Below are positions 1 through 11,051 of a stretch of 64,000 nt of DNA, piece after piece; within the stretch, counting starts at the first letter, position 1; each line of letters starts with the position of its first letter. The position numbers and the translations under genes are program-made. Under the pieces are notes generated by a model. It saw only the letters and a list, made by a program, of their open reading frames with translations, was not told where the DNA came from and did not search any database. Origin of the DNA: Toxonevra muliebris (lineage: Eukaryota > Arthropoda > Insecta > Diptera > Pallopteridae); contig OY829326.1 in NCBI GenBank assembly GCA_963691655.1, forward strand, positions 59,575,776 to 59,639,775. Direction: 5' to 3'.

Positions 1-103
1 CATTTACAGATTTATAAAAAACATTATCATTCGATGAAGACTAAGATATAAGATATTTTGTACTTAAGTCCCAAATTATGAAAGAAAGAAAGATAGATAA
101 GAA

Positions 104-176
104 ACACCTTAGACAAGAATCGAACCCGGGACCCCAGAGACAAGAGTCTAGCACGCTGCTATTCAACCACAGAGGC
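104..176 (-). repeat. tRNA-like module (SINE head candidate)
   Basis: Read on the minus strand, this stretch carries a B-box-like GGTTCGATTC (plus 117-126) and an A-box-like TGGTTGAATAGC (plus 158-169), spaced as in a tRNA-type RNA polymerase III promoter. The acceptor ends do not pair convincingly, so a functional tRNA is unlikely and a tRNA-derived SINE or tRNA pseudogene is the better reading. A second module of the same orientation lies about 220 bp away. Confidence 0.4.
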
Positions 177-329
177 GGTAGTTGGACCTAAACTTTAACG
201 CCAGTTCCAAATGGTGGTTTTTCCTTTTTCCTACCAAGAGGTTTATTTTCACACCTTCTTATAATTGTTATTCACTTCATATCGATAGTGATTACAAGAA
301 GGTTATGAGAACAAACCACCAGTAAAATA

Positions 330-396
330 CAAGAATCGAACCCGTAATCTCCCGTATGAAAGTTTAGTGCACTATCTACTAGACTAATGAGGTCGC
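330..396 (-). repeat. second tRNA-like module (SINE head candidate)
   Basis: On the minus strand there is a B-box-like GGGTTCGATTC (plus 333-343) and an A-box-like TTAGTCTAGTAGATAGTGC (plus 369-387). As with the module at 104-176, an acceptor stem is not convincing. Two modules in the same orientation within 300 bp suggest a compound SINE or two related insertions. Confidence 0.4.
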
Positions 397-2246
397 CAAG
401 ATTAAGTTTTTAACAGATTTTCGTTTGTTGGCAAGAATTTTCCATACCATTTCAATAACTATTTTCGACATCAACACTTATCACTATAGTACATACTAGT
501 GATGTCAATCCCGGCATCCCGAAATTCGGTCTAAAAGTAGTCCCAAATATCCAGGAATTGAAAAGGCAAAATCCTGAAGTTTTCGGGTCTTGTATAAATC
601 TACACAAACTTATTGGAATTCAAATTATTAGTTTTTTTTTTCATAAAATCCTCATTCTTGACTCAAGGGAATATTTTTTTCATAATTTTTTTTTTTCTAA
701 TTTGCTCATACTAAAAAGGAATTTTTTAAATTTATTAGGGTTCCCAACCGTACTCTTTGAAGAGTACATGTTTTCTTTTTCATGGCTTCTCTTATTTACT
801 CTATCTTTTTTTATCAAAATTTTTTTTGTACTATTATTGCTCTTTTTGTACTTTTTTTCAATTGTATAAACTTTTCAAGAACTTGTTTCTGCACATTGAA
901 TACAACTTTGTTGACAAACATTTTACATTCATTTTAACCTCTTTTGACAACAAACAGTTTCTATTTATTTTCGCGCCTAGAAAAGCCTTAAAAAGAAAAA
1001 TTTAATTTAGAAGTTAAACATAATGTCGGGTAGAAAATTTACATTTTCTAAAGCACTACAAAAAACAAAAGTGCAATAAGATCATTTGTATCGAGAATAA
1101 GAGCAAGTTTTTAGTTTGTCTGGGCTAATGCGTCTATTGGTTTTCTTTGTTTTAAATAGGGCACGTTGAATACAAAATCCATAAAACAACATTGCAGCTA
1201 TCTCAATGTCAACATCTTTGTAGGACAAGTTCGGGCCGGAATCCTATAAATAAAATCAAATATCTGATTGTGAGGTTGATGTAGCCTATCACACAGTAAA
1301 ACACCATCTAAGCTATAAGTCAGTCGATTGTAGAAATAAACTGAATAGTTTACAGCTTTTGGATTCTACAATTGTGAATTTAATTCGATCTAGTAGGATG
1401 AAAAAGGAAGCCACCACAGCGCATCCTTCACAATCTTTAGGAGATTTAAAAAATTGTCTGGTGCAATTAAGATATTTCAAATTGTAATACAGTACTTTGA
1501 CGCTGAGTTTGGAATTTGCCATAGGTATTGGGTGTTCCGCTCACATTTTACCCAATTGCATTTACAACTACTTTTCACCGTTCGGAGTGCTTATAAAATT
1601 TTTGTGATTTTGTCAGTGTGGACATCAAACAGATTTTAAGTTGATAATTTTTGCAATAAATTGTCACATGCCGAAATTTCGTAGAACAAAGAAAATAATT
1701 TATCACAAAATACACTGTCACAAACTTAGTTGGCTCTAAGCGAGCAAACAATGAACGATTTGGAAAAAATTTTCGCTCGACTCAAAGAAATTTGAATCCG
1801 GAAACCAGCGTATCACGAAAAGTCGATCCGGATGTGCGGATCGAAACTAAAAATAACGATTTTCACAAAATTTTTAACCCCGTATTGTCAATCAGTGATC
1901 CCCAAAATATTTGAATGCGAAGCAAAAAGGTCTCTGCAATGTCGAGAAAAATGTATGCTTCTAAGTGTTAAAGTATTATAACACGATATTTAGGTACCAA
2001 AAAAACATCGTGTTATACGAATTCGTGTTATACAGAACAAGGAAGTATTATAAAAACAAGAGATTGGTTTCAAGAGTTTAAAAAAAGTTTTTGAGATAAG
2101 AAGCGATAGAATAGCTCACAGCGAGAGATACCTAGTTATAATTAAACTTAAGCAAGGCTTCCTTTCTTTTGAAGACAATTCAAAATTTTTATTTTTGATT
2201 GTAAAGAGATAAAGCGCCATTTCCGAGATAGCTTAAATTAACCTAA
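397..2246. other. AT-rich intergenic sequence, no gene seen
   Basis: T-rich low-complexity DNA with short open frames that lack protein-like composition. Around 1709-1752 a 44-bp stretch beginning tacactgtcacaaa resembles a stretch near 63091, possibly a Tc1-like terminal repeat. Around 1975-2035 there are inverted copies of the word cgtgttata. No exon with protein similarity was recognised. Confidence 0.5.
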
Positions 2247-2755
2247 CCCTCTAGTTCCCAAATTTTTGATTGATATAAAAAATCGGAATTGATTAATATT
2301 GACGTAAAAATCATAAACTGATTTAAAACCCCCCTAAAAAAAAACTAATGGGCCTGGTTTTATGAAGTGAGAAAGTTTGAGCACCTAAAATTATTTGTTC
2401 TTGAATGAGCTCTTTATCAATTTGTTTTAAGTAATTTAATATTTTGTATAAAAAATTCAAATTCTTAGCTATCCATGCTAGTTTATCTGGATACTATGAC
2501 AGGAAGTATTTAATTTTTTTTTATTTTTTTTTTTTTTCACTTTTATCCCAAATACAATCAAAATAATTAATTTTTCTATTTTGACTTTGTCGCTAACTTC
2601 TGTAATACGCATCATAGCTCATAACTGATGCATTTTTTTTAAAAGCTTGGAACATTCTCTAAACTATATGATAAACACAAAACAGAAAACTGTTATGGTG
2701 GCAGTTCCATCGCTTTTGGTGAAGGCCGTCAAGAGGCGGCCTTGGAACTAGAGGG
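2247..2755. mobile_element. piggyBac-like non-autonomous element (MITE)
   Basis: The two ends are inverted copies of CCCTCTAGTTCC, starting at 2247 and ending at 2755. The right end is followed directly by TTAA (2756-2759) and the left is preceded by CTAA (2243-2246), a TTAA with one change. Termini starting CCC next to a TTAA target duplication are typical of piggyBac-superfamily elements. The 509-bp interior has no transposase-like ORF and has a GC-rich hairpin (ggccgtc..gcggcc) just inside the right end. Family assignment is inferred from the ends alone. Confidence 0.55.
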
Positions 2756-2939
2756 TTAAATAGAAAATGTATTTAAAGATTTAAAGAAGAAATTTGAATT
2801 TGACTAACAAAAATCATAATGAAACTTGAACACAAAGTGAACCTGAATTTGAAAAATGCAACAAATAAAATTTCAAAACGCATGGTTGCAGTTAAATGGT
2901 TTATCAAATAGTTGTGAATTCAAAAAGTGATTGTGAAAT

Positions 2940-3600
2940 TATTGGGAGTACAGATTTAAAACTGCCGTTTTTTTTTCAATTTAAGGCTGTATTGTGGGAA
3001 AACAGTTACATAAATATTTTTCCAATTATTGTCCATGGCTAGAAACAAATTTTTTCCATCTTTCCGGCTATCCTGCCACTTCGCGTTGAAAAACTTGACC
3101 GTTTTTTGAGTCGATTCTCCACCCATGAATCGACACAATTTTCGGCTTTTTCATAAGAGCGGATGTGGTGGTTAGCCAGACCATGCGTCATCAATCGGAA
3201 CAGTTGGATGGGACAATGTCTGGAGAATACGACGGGTGGAATAGGACATCCCATTTCAGTTTTTCCAGGAAGATTTTAATGATCTAAGCGTTGTCGTGCT
3301 ACAAAAACACTTATTCGATTCCTTTCTTTTCAATGCTCGGCTTAAACCCACTAGTTGTATTGGGTAACCAGCTCCTGTGATGGTTTGACATGGATCTTCA
3401 TCCATTAATGCTTCCAATTCTGTGTCTGTACAATTTTTTAGCGGCCCGAGACACTCCTTGTCTTCCACCTTGAAATTACCACTTTTGTAGCGTTAGAGCG
3501 ATTCACGACACCTCTTTCACTAATTAAGGCCTCGCCATAAGTTTCTACTATCATTCGACAAACCTCAGCCGCAGGTTTTTTCAAATTGAAGGCAAAAATG
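2940..3600 (-). pseudogene. mariner transposase relic
   Basis: Minus-strand fragments in shifting frames read like the N-terminal half of a mariner transposase. One stretch around 3370-3470 contains EDKE followed by ELEALMDEDPCQT, the usual HTH linker region. A further stretch around 3050-3240 reads RLMTHGLANHHIRSYEKAEN and then a SW..RL block, the mariner C-terminal region. Several frameshifts and stops separate the pieces, and the DDD catalytic core is not readable, so the copy is dead. The C-terminal part lies at lower coordinates, as expected for the minus strand. Confidence 0.65.
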
Positions 3601-4860
3601 CAAAACTTTCCATAAATGCCGATTATTTGGCTTAAATTTTAATATTTTCACGTACAAACAAATATTTGATGTTGATAAATATTAAAAAATTTAATGATAA
3701 AGGATTTTTGATTGTTGTTGATGGATGCCTAAACCATTTGACGTTTCTGATCTGACATTTTTGACCCGAATTTACTGTTGGTTTTCCATTCATCCTCCCA
3801 ATATTTTCACTGATCGTGTTATTCTGCTATACATAAATCGTTTTGGAGCGGAAACGAGTTCTAGGAGTATCGTGTTGTACGAAGGCCAGAGTGTTTTGGC
3901 CAGACTGTAGGGTAGCGATAACCTAAACAAATTTGGAGCAAATTTCAAACGTTGTTCAGACATTCTATAGCTAGGAAGAGGCTTAGTTCTGCAATGGGCA
4001 AAATTGGTCAAGTGAACGTTGTGCCTCCCATACAAATGAAAGTTTTCAAAAGTTATATATAAATGATGAAATAAATTAAACCAAATTCAGTACGTTTCTT
4101 TGAAGTAGCCTACGTTTCTTTTTGTAAAAATTATCGTAATCGGGCAATAACTACGCCTATGTTCTACATAAGTTGCATGCTCATAATATAGACATGAAAA
4201 CAACGAAAATAATATGTTTTATGCAAAACCATCTATTGTTGAAAGCAGTATTCAAAGTTCGGCCGTGACCGACCTTAGTTTTCCACCTTGGATTTAAAAT
4301 TGAAATCGTCACTGTAAATTCCACTAATCCATCAAATCCTCATAATGTCATTAAAATATTTCACCAAACAAAAAATACACATAAAACTTTGCATAACTCT
4401 TTTGCGTATGATAAATTTACTGTCATAATAGCGAAAATTACCTGTCAAAATTGAAAAAGAAGTTATCATTAATTTCATATGCATATTTGCTGAAGAGTTC
4501 AACCAATTGCAAGTATGTGGCATGCAACTAAATTTTTTTTAAAAATTACATTATGAGAAAAATAATTAACAAAATAAAAAAAGATAATTGCAAAAAATAT
4601 TAGTGGAGATGTGACCACACAGAGTGGACGTCTATACACATATGCATCTTAATAGTTTACTTGCTAATATTTAGAAAATTTAGTAGAAAACTTTTTTTTT
4701 TTTTGTTTCTTCACAAAAATTTTAAATAGTTTTTGCGAGCACGTGTTAAAACTATTAAGTGAAAGAAAAGTTGTTGTACAAAAATATTTACTACTCACTC
4801 ACTCACTCAACTCAGGCGAGCCTCGCGAACCTTTTTTATAGTCTCATGAACCGCCCCCCT
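3600..4860. other. intergenic sequence, no gene seen
   Basis: AT-rich DNA without a recognisable exon. Near 4407-4432 the words taaatttactgtcataa resemble the terminal repeat of the palindromic MITE at 8314-8568, so a degenerate third copy is possible but not demonstrated. Confidence 0.4.
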
Positions 4861-4869
4861 CGTACCATT

Positions 4870-5125
4870 TATAGATCTACATGTGTATGTGTGTGTGTGT
4901 GTGCAACTAATTTATGCGCAACTCTCGGCGGTCAGCAATGTCCCGGAGCGTTTTTTTATGTGACTATGTATGTGTGTGTGTGTGCGCATTTTAATTGCAA
5001 ACTAGTTCAATTGCAAATTGTGCACTGGCACGCATGTGCCGATCTTGGCGTGATCGTTGAGCGCATTGAACGCGTTGAAAAACTAAATTATTTGTCAGTG
5101 TGTGTGTGTGTATGTATGGGTGTGT
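4870..5125. repeat. interrupted (GT)n microsatellite cluster
   Basis: Three GT-rich tracts occur at about 4881-4902, 4970-4986 and 5096-5120 within 250 bp, each punctuated by ATGT units. The long open frame across this region on the plus strand is a by-product of the repeats (runs of V and C codons) and is not taken as a gene. Confidence 0.75.
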
Positions 5126-5182
5126 ATATGTGCTGCTTTTATTGTGCACGTCCATTGCTTTTCCCCTCACTTTTATAGTTAA

Positions 5183-5418
5183 ATGTCATTAATCAGTTTT
5201 AGCGCATTTCATGAAAGTGTCACAAATTATAATTTATTAATATTGTCGTATTTTGTAATAATGATTTTTATTATTTTGTTTATTTGGTTCATTGTAGTTG
5301 TCATTAGTGCAGTTAACAACAGATACAACAAATGGGCGTGGCTTTCGTTTGGAATTAAAAAAATATTGCCCATCAATGCAATTGGATTTCTGGACTTGCA
5401 TGAATCGTACACTGGAAG
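5183..5418 (+). other. candidate first coding exon of a membrane protein (unrecognised)
   Basis: An ATG at 5183, directly preceded by an in-frame TAA, opens a 78-codon frame with one strongly hydrophobic segment (residues about 16-43) followed by a basic/aromatic stretch. It ends at a good donor context, GGAAG|gtaagc (exon end 5418, phase 2). No family was recognised, and no matching downstream exon was identified. The next known plus-strand exon (11052) would need a phase 1 partner, so it does not simply join. AT-rich DNA can produce such hydrophobic frames by chance. Confidence 0.2.
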
Positions 5419-5422
5419 GTAA

Positions 5423-6699
5423 GCAATTCAGCAGAAGAGTACAAGAAATAAAGCAAAGAAGAAAATTTTAATGTTTCCTTTATGAAAAGTAGTAAAAAAA
5501 TTACTTGCTGTGAATAACGTGGTTTGTACAGTAGCTATGAGTTCATAATTGAACCATGGTAACACCAAAAAATATTTTTATAAAATATGGTCAATGATCA
5601 TGCGTCGAATTGTCTCTTCCGTGGACTTTGTTAGTTTGTGATCTCATTTTAAAACTCTAATCAACATTTCTCTATAAATTTCTGATACTCTTCTACAAAT
5701 GCTTTATTCAAATTTCATGGGAAATTAACGCGCCATTACAATTAGGCGCATTCTCGCAATCTATGAAGTTTTCGCTTTGCTATTTTCCACCTTATTTATT
5801 TACACTTCAAAGTGCATATATTTCATACTAATATAATTCCTATTAAATAATTCGTATCTGCATATGTTTACAAGTGCATGTGATTACTCTTTCCACTTTT
5901 CCGTGTGACATATGCCAAACTATTGGCTGCGATCCAATAAATTCGCACTTATTCAATACCTACACTTTATGTACTTATACAACTAATAACACTGTCCAAC
6001 AGTGTTTTTTACAACATAATAACCTTAGTGTAATACGGAAAGTGAATATTGTGCTGAACATTTTTGGTTAAGAAAGTAATAGCCTAGTATGTCGTGAGTT
6101 TTTCAATCTGAATTTCAAGATCACGTCACTGAAATTAAGGGTGAATATATAAACTTTAAGGGTTGGAGGTTTGATGTCCGAGATGATCTTAATACATAAA
6201 AATTTTTCTTTTCGACGTGCAACCTTCCACCTTCTCCACTTATCCATGTTTTTAAGGATTGTAAGTACATTTAAAAAAAAAAAAAAAATCTAAATACTTT
6301 CAGGCTTACTAAGAATCAAACTTAATAAATATACTAAACGAATAGAAGTCGACTAAGAAAGGTTGTTAGAAAGTATGGAAATAAGAAAAATTGTTTTCTA
6401 AAATTAACTTAAAATCTCCAAAAATGGTGGTAAGGAGAGAAAGTGGAAGCATAATGTAGAATTAAAACTAAAATGAGCACCTTCTGCACTCATCACATGA
6501 TGTGTGATAACATACTACATGCTTTACACATTACATACTTTGTTCTATTCGTTCAATTTATGAACAAAAGAACTGACAAATGGTTACTAGCAGACAAACT
6601 AGAACCACTTTAGGTGGCTATACCAAAACTATGCAATCCACTAAAAGATTTGGTGTTCTATCAACCACACTGCGGAATCTCCTAGTAGATTCACTAGTC
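5423..6699. other. intergenic sequence, no gene seen
   Basis: AT-rich DNA with an A-run near 6273-6288. No exon, RNA or element boundary could be supported. Confidence 0.4.
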
Positions 6700-8140
6700 C
6701 AGGTCATCCTACTGTTGGTTGCATTGATGAAATCTGTATTATCGTCAGCAGTTTAAACATGGTATCAATATGCGTGGGGATAAAATCCGCTCTAAATGAT
6801 ATTGAGGACTGTGAACAAGCATTACCGATCAACCCTGTGGAGACATAAATGATGTTGTTTAAACATGAAGGAAGCTACTATATGTAAGCTGGCCTACCCT
6901 CTTGGACACACAGTTACTATAATTACCAATAGAGTGAAATACTTGGCAGTCATTCTTGATCTCAAGCTTTTCTTTACTGAGCATCTCGATACCAGGGCGG
7001 CGAAATCCGTAAAAATAATATGACAATACCATAGAATGTTTGGGCGAAATTGGGGTTTAAGCTCCAACATATTTCGCTAGATCTATCTATGCATATTTAG
7101 ACCATATCTCGTGTATGGAGCTTTAACATGGTGGCCGAGGGTGAGTTCCTCGAAACGCCTCCTGGGAAGTCTACAGCATCACGCATGTGTTGGCATCACA
7201 GGGGCGATGAAATGAACGCCGTCCGCCGCCATGAAGGTACTGCTGTATCTGCCACCAATGCATCAAGAATGAAGCCCGAAAATCTCTTGCTTGGAAGAAA
7301 AATCTTTTTTGGCGAAGGATGCAAGGCTGATAGAATGCGGAAGTTATTAAACCACTACACCTTGATCGTGGAGGATGCGACGGACAGAAAGTGCCAAATT
7401 TACTCGTTTCAAAGGTTGTTGTTGCAGACTCCCCGATCGGGATAGATCAGATGGACTGGTTTTCACCCAGCGTGCATTCTCTTTTATTTTGATGGATCCT
7501 TAATATACAATCAAGCTGGTGCTGATATATATTCTAGAACTAACAGGGTGTGAGAATCAATAGCATTAGGTAACTCTGCGGCTATCAAAAGCTTTTCGGC
7601 TTAAACAGTTGCTTCGAAAATCGTGGATGAAGTGTTTGTTTAGCTCAACAGACTTGTGAGTAGCAATTCAGTAACGTAGACACGCAGATATCCCAGGTAA
7701 CGAGATGGCGGACATGCTGGCTAGAAAAGGATCAGCAAAGAATTGTTTCGGCCCACAGCCTGTCAATGGCTGCAGCCTCTCTATCACGGAGAAATGGAGG
7801 AGAAGTTGCGTCAATTGCAAAACGACCTTTGGCGGGGAGAGATCTAAGTATCTGTTGGACTCGTCACAGGTTTCGTTACAGTCAACGATTTTCAGTGTAA
7901 AATCGGTGTCAACGAATCGAGTCTTTTTGATGCATTTCTTAAAGACGATGAAACTGCAGAACATTTGATTTGTGAATGTCCTGCTTTCTCTCGGCCAAGA
8001 CGTGCTACACAGGGCAAACATTTCTTGATGAATGAGGACTTAACCAACCTTAAAATACCCATGCTATGCTAATTTGCAAGGTCCTCTGGTAGATTTAAGG
8101 CTATTGACGAAGTTGCAGTCTAATGCAACAGTGTGCACAG
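6700..8140 (+). pseudogene. decayed LINE fragment (RT 3' part, RNase H, zinc knuckle)
   Basis: Pieces in several frames line up with the 3' half of an RNase H-bearing non-LTR retrotransposon ORF2. They are an RT active-site-like stretch near 6715-6760 (degenerate YADD neighbourhood), the RT thumb with VKYLAVILDLKL at about 6930-6970, and a conserved MADMLARKGS stretch at 7705. A C-terminal zinc-knuckle-like DDETAEHLICECPAF follows near 7945-7990. Multiple stops and frameshifts show it is dead. It matches the order of domains in the less damaged element at 54974-56236. Confidence 0.7.
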
Positions 8141-8313
8141 TACATACAAAAATATTCCAGAACCTTTTTTTTATAAATAAATTAAGTGTTGCATACTTTT
8201 AGGCTTAATGTTAAAGTGGGTTGGAAAATAAAATTGCAAAGAAAAAAAACGAAAACTGTGGGCAAGGAACGCATTACATGGAAAGTGTGACCTGGAAATT
8301 TGTGAAATACCCC

Positions 8314-8568
8314 ATACGCTCATTTACTAAAATTTACTGTCATAAGTCAAAAAACACGATTTTTGAGTTAATGATGCAGAATTATTCATTATATCACGCT
8401 TCATATTGTGTAAAAATTTCATATTAATATCTTGTATACTCTGCGCGTGAGAATTATAAGATTTCTTCTTTTTTCTGCAAAGTGGGAGTCAATTGAAAAC
8501 TTTAAACGCGTTTTCTGCAAAATCGAGTTTTTTGAGTTATGACAGTCTTTTAGTAAATAAGCGATATA
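8314..8568. mobile_element. palindromic MITE, copy A
   Basis: The left end (cgctcatttactaaaa...tgtcataagtcaaaaaac) and the right end (gttttttgagttatgacagt...gtaaataagcga) are inverted copies over about 45 bp. A second, shorter copy lies at 61823-62022 in opposite orientation and also shares subterminal sequence such as the atatcacgcttcatattgtg word. There is no coding capacity. The superfamily is unclear. Confidence 0.65.
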
Positions 8569-8569
8569 T

Positions 8570-11050
8570 ACAAACCTCAGATATCAAACTTACAACTCTT
8601 AAAGTTTATGTATTCGACCTTTAACTCCGGCTATAAGACATCTCATTTTATATTTTTAGAAAAATTATGGCTTACTGGGCTATAACATTCCTAAGCAACA
8701 ATTATCAGCATAATATCCTCTTTCTGCATTATACCACGATTACTCTGTTGCAAGCAAAACTTTAATTTGTTGTACTGTGTAACTATTATATCACTCACAT
8801 ACGCGACGGTATAAGTTTGTTTGTGGGGTACCCAAGAAAACATTGGGGGGATAATGCGTGTAAAATCGTATTATACATATGCTTGATAATATGAGTACAA
8901 GTACACTTTCGGTCAAAATATTAGTTGTGAGAGAAGGGAAAAGTTTTGTTTGCCAATTTACTTGACTTTGATGATCGTTATCTTTTGTGAGGAGATGTCA
9001 CTCACCTGTGGGAATCTGATTATAACCAATACGTCGCCCTAGATTTTGGTGTCTGTATTGCTCTTGATCTAAATAAAATGACACTGTCGACTTCAAAATA
9101 TATCAAAAAATTATGTTGTCTGGTTATAGTTTGGCTAATTTTGGAAGATTTTGTGAACCGATAAATTCAGGGAGGTAGTTTCATGTAATAGTAAAAAAAA
9201 AATCTGTTTAATTAAGTTTCAACCCTGAAAAGAAAAACACTTTGAACCACAGCATTTTTGGAATTGATCACAGGTTCAGGATACAGAAAACTAAGTCAAC
9301 GAAGTTTTGCTTTCTAAGGTTATGATAATTGAGTGAAAACTTACATATTTGCGAAATTTTTCAATATCGAGTTTTTGATGGATTATGATAAAGCGTGCTC
9401 ACTTTCGTTTGTGCTAAAAATTTTAGAGACCTGCACCGAAAACTTACAATCTTTTCCCTTAGTTTAAATTAAAAATTCTCGAAGCAGTACTCTAAATAAT
9501 AAAATGTTATTGGCTTCTCCTGTAAAGTTTGAAAATGCGTGTTAGGACCTTAGCAATTAAGAGAGCGATATAATTTTTTGCAAAATATTGGTTACAATTG
9601 ATTTACGCCACTTCGTAAGTGTAACTTTGGCATTTTCATAGTTATAAAATTTTTTTTTACATTACCAATTTTTTGAGTATAAGTCGATAGACAAAGAAAG
9701 GATGTTTCAACAGCAATATTCTTTCACTTTTTTCCGAATTTACAAATATATCAGCAATTAATAGGAAGATTGTTGCTTATGTCAATACTATTATTTTGAC
9801 CGTAGCTGTATGTACTCTACATGTTGCTGACTTTTTAAGTACCTACATTACATATACAAAGTCGTTGACACATCATTCATCTTTTTTTTTTGATTTTGTT
9901 ACTTCTGCTATGGCGAAAATGGCGTTGAAGGAATTTGAACATAGATCAAAGTGGATTTTTTCGTTTTTATCTTTTTATTTACTTGTCCACAGATTTAAAG
10001 ATGCTTTTTGTTTAGTTTTTGTTTAAGTGTGTAAAGAGTTTTTTTTTTAATGTTGAGTGAGATTTTGTATATGTTGCTGATAGTATGAAGAAGATATTGT
10101 GAGAAAAGGAGCGTTCAATCAAAGGAAAATCCACTTGCAATTAAGTATACTTGTAAATATGATTTTTATTCAAATGAAATAATTACACTGTAACACAAGT
10201 AAAAAACAGATAGGAGCCAAAAAAATATTTGAAATTAATGTTCCTTTGCTGATCCCAAAAAGATAGTTAATATATTTTTTAAGCGATGAGGATTATGGAC
10301 TGTTTTCAATATTATAGCTCTGCCAGTAAACCAACAATTTTGAGCAAATTACGGTGATGAGTTTACTAGTACCCAAAGGTAACTCAAATATCCATGTCGT
10401 GTCCTTTTCCTTTTCCTAATCTTATCTGAAAATCCGAAAGTATTCGATTTTAGTTTCTGGATTTTTAATTCGAATCTTAAATGTAATATTACTTAATTAA
10501 TTGTAATGAATCATTTTTAAAGCTGCAAAGGTTTTTTGTTAGTTTCTGTCTTTGCATATGAGATTTAGGAAGTTGTTACTCCAGTTACAAATACAAATCA
10601 TTTTTCTGACACCAACATATGGCAATGCACTCATATTCCATAATTTATTTTGTCAACAAGGAATACTGAACTGTATAGTTACCTACATTAAGTCTTAGCT
10701 TATTTTATTTCCTTATTTTGCTTTGCTTTACTTTATGCCAATCCCAATTGAAATTTGATTTATCAACACTTAATTCGCACTAATTTATCCAACAAACAAC
10801 ATTCAAATCTAATAGCTGCAACAAATTTAAAAGTAAATAACTGCAGCAGCAACTTAATTACTTGCATATGCTAATCAAAAACAACTTTTTATTCCATGTA
10901 TTCTTCGCTTCATCCACACTCCATCCACTCCAATGGACGGGCGCACTCCTTCATCACTGACATACAAACACATACACACACACACACCCGATCTCTATTG
11001 ACTATTGGCTGCTGTGGTTGGTTGGCTGTCTGTGTCTGTCTGCGGGAATA
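8570..11050. other. intergenic sequence upstream of the RECK exons, no gene seen
   Basis: AT-rich DNA with a short (CA)n tract near 10966-10988. The 5' exon(s) of the RECK gene should lie here or further upstream, but no cysteine-rich exon with a CC pair and splice signals could be found on the plus strand. Confidence 0.4.
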
Positions 11051-11051
11051 G

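Noticed and set aside
104..396. Functional tRNA genes
   Set aside because: A- and B-box words are present, but no seven-pair acceptor stem and no reliable anticodon arm could be formed.
558..869. 103-codon frame rich in F and L
   Set aside because: It is produced by poly-T tracts, with no splice signals or family similarity.
4759..5178. 139-codon frame rich in V and C
   Set aside because: It is generated by GT microsatellites and has no domain features.
5183..5418. Joining the membrane-like frame at 5183 to the RECK exon at 11052 as its 5' exon
   Set aside because: Splice phases do not match (phase 2 donor against a phase 1 acceptor), and the sequence lacks the expected cysteines.
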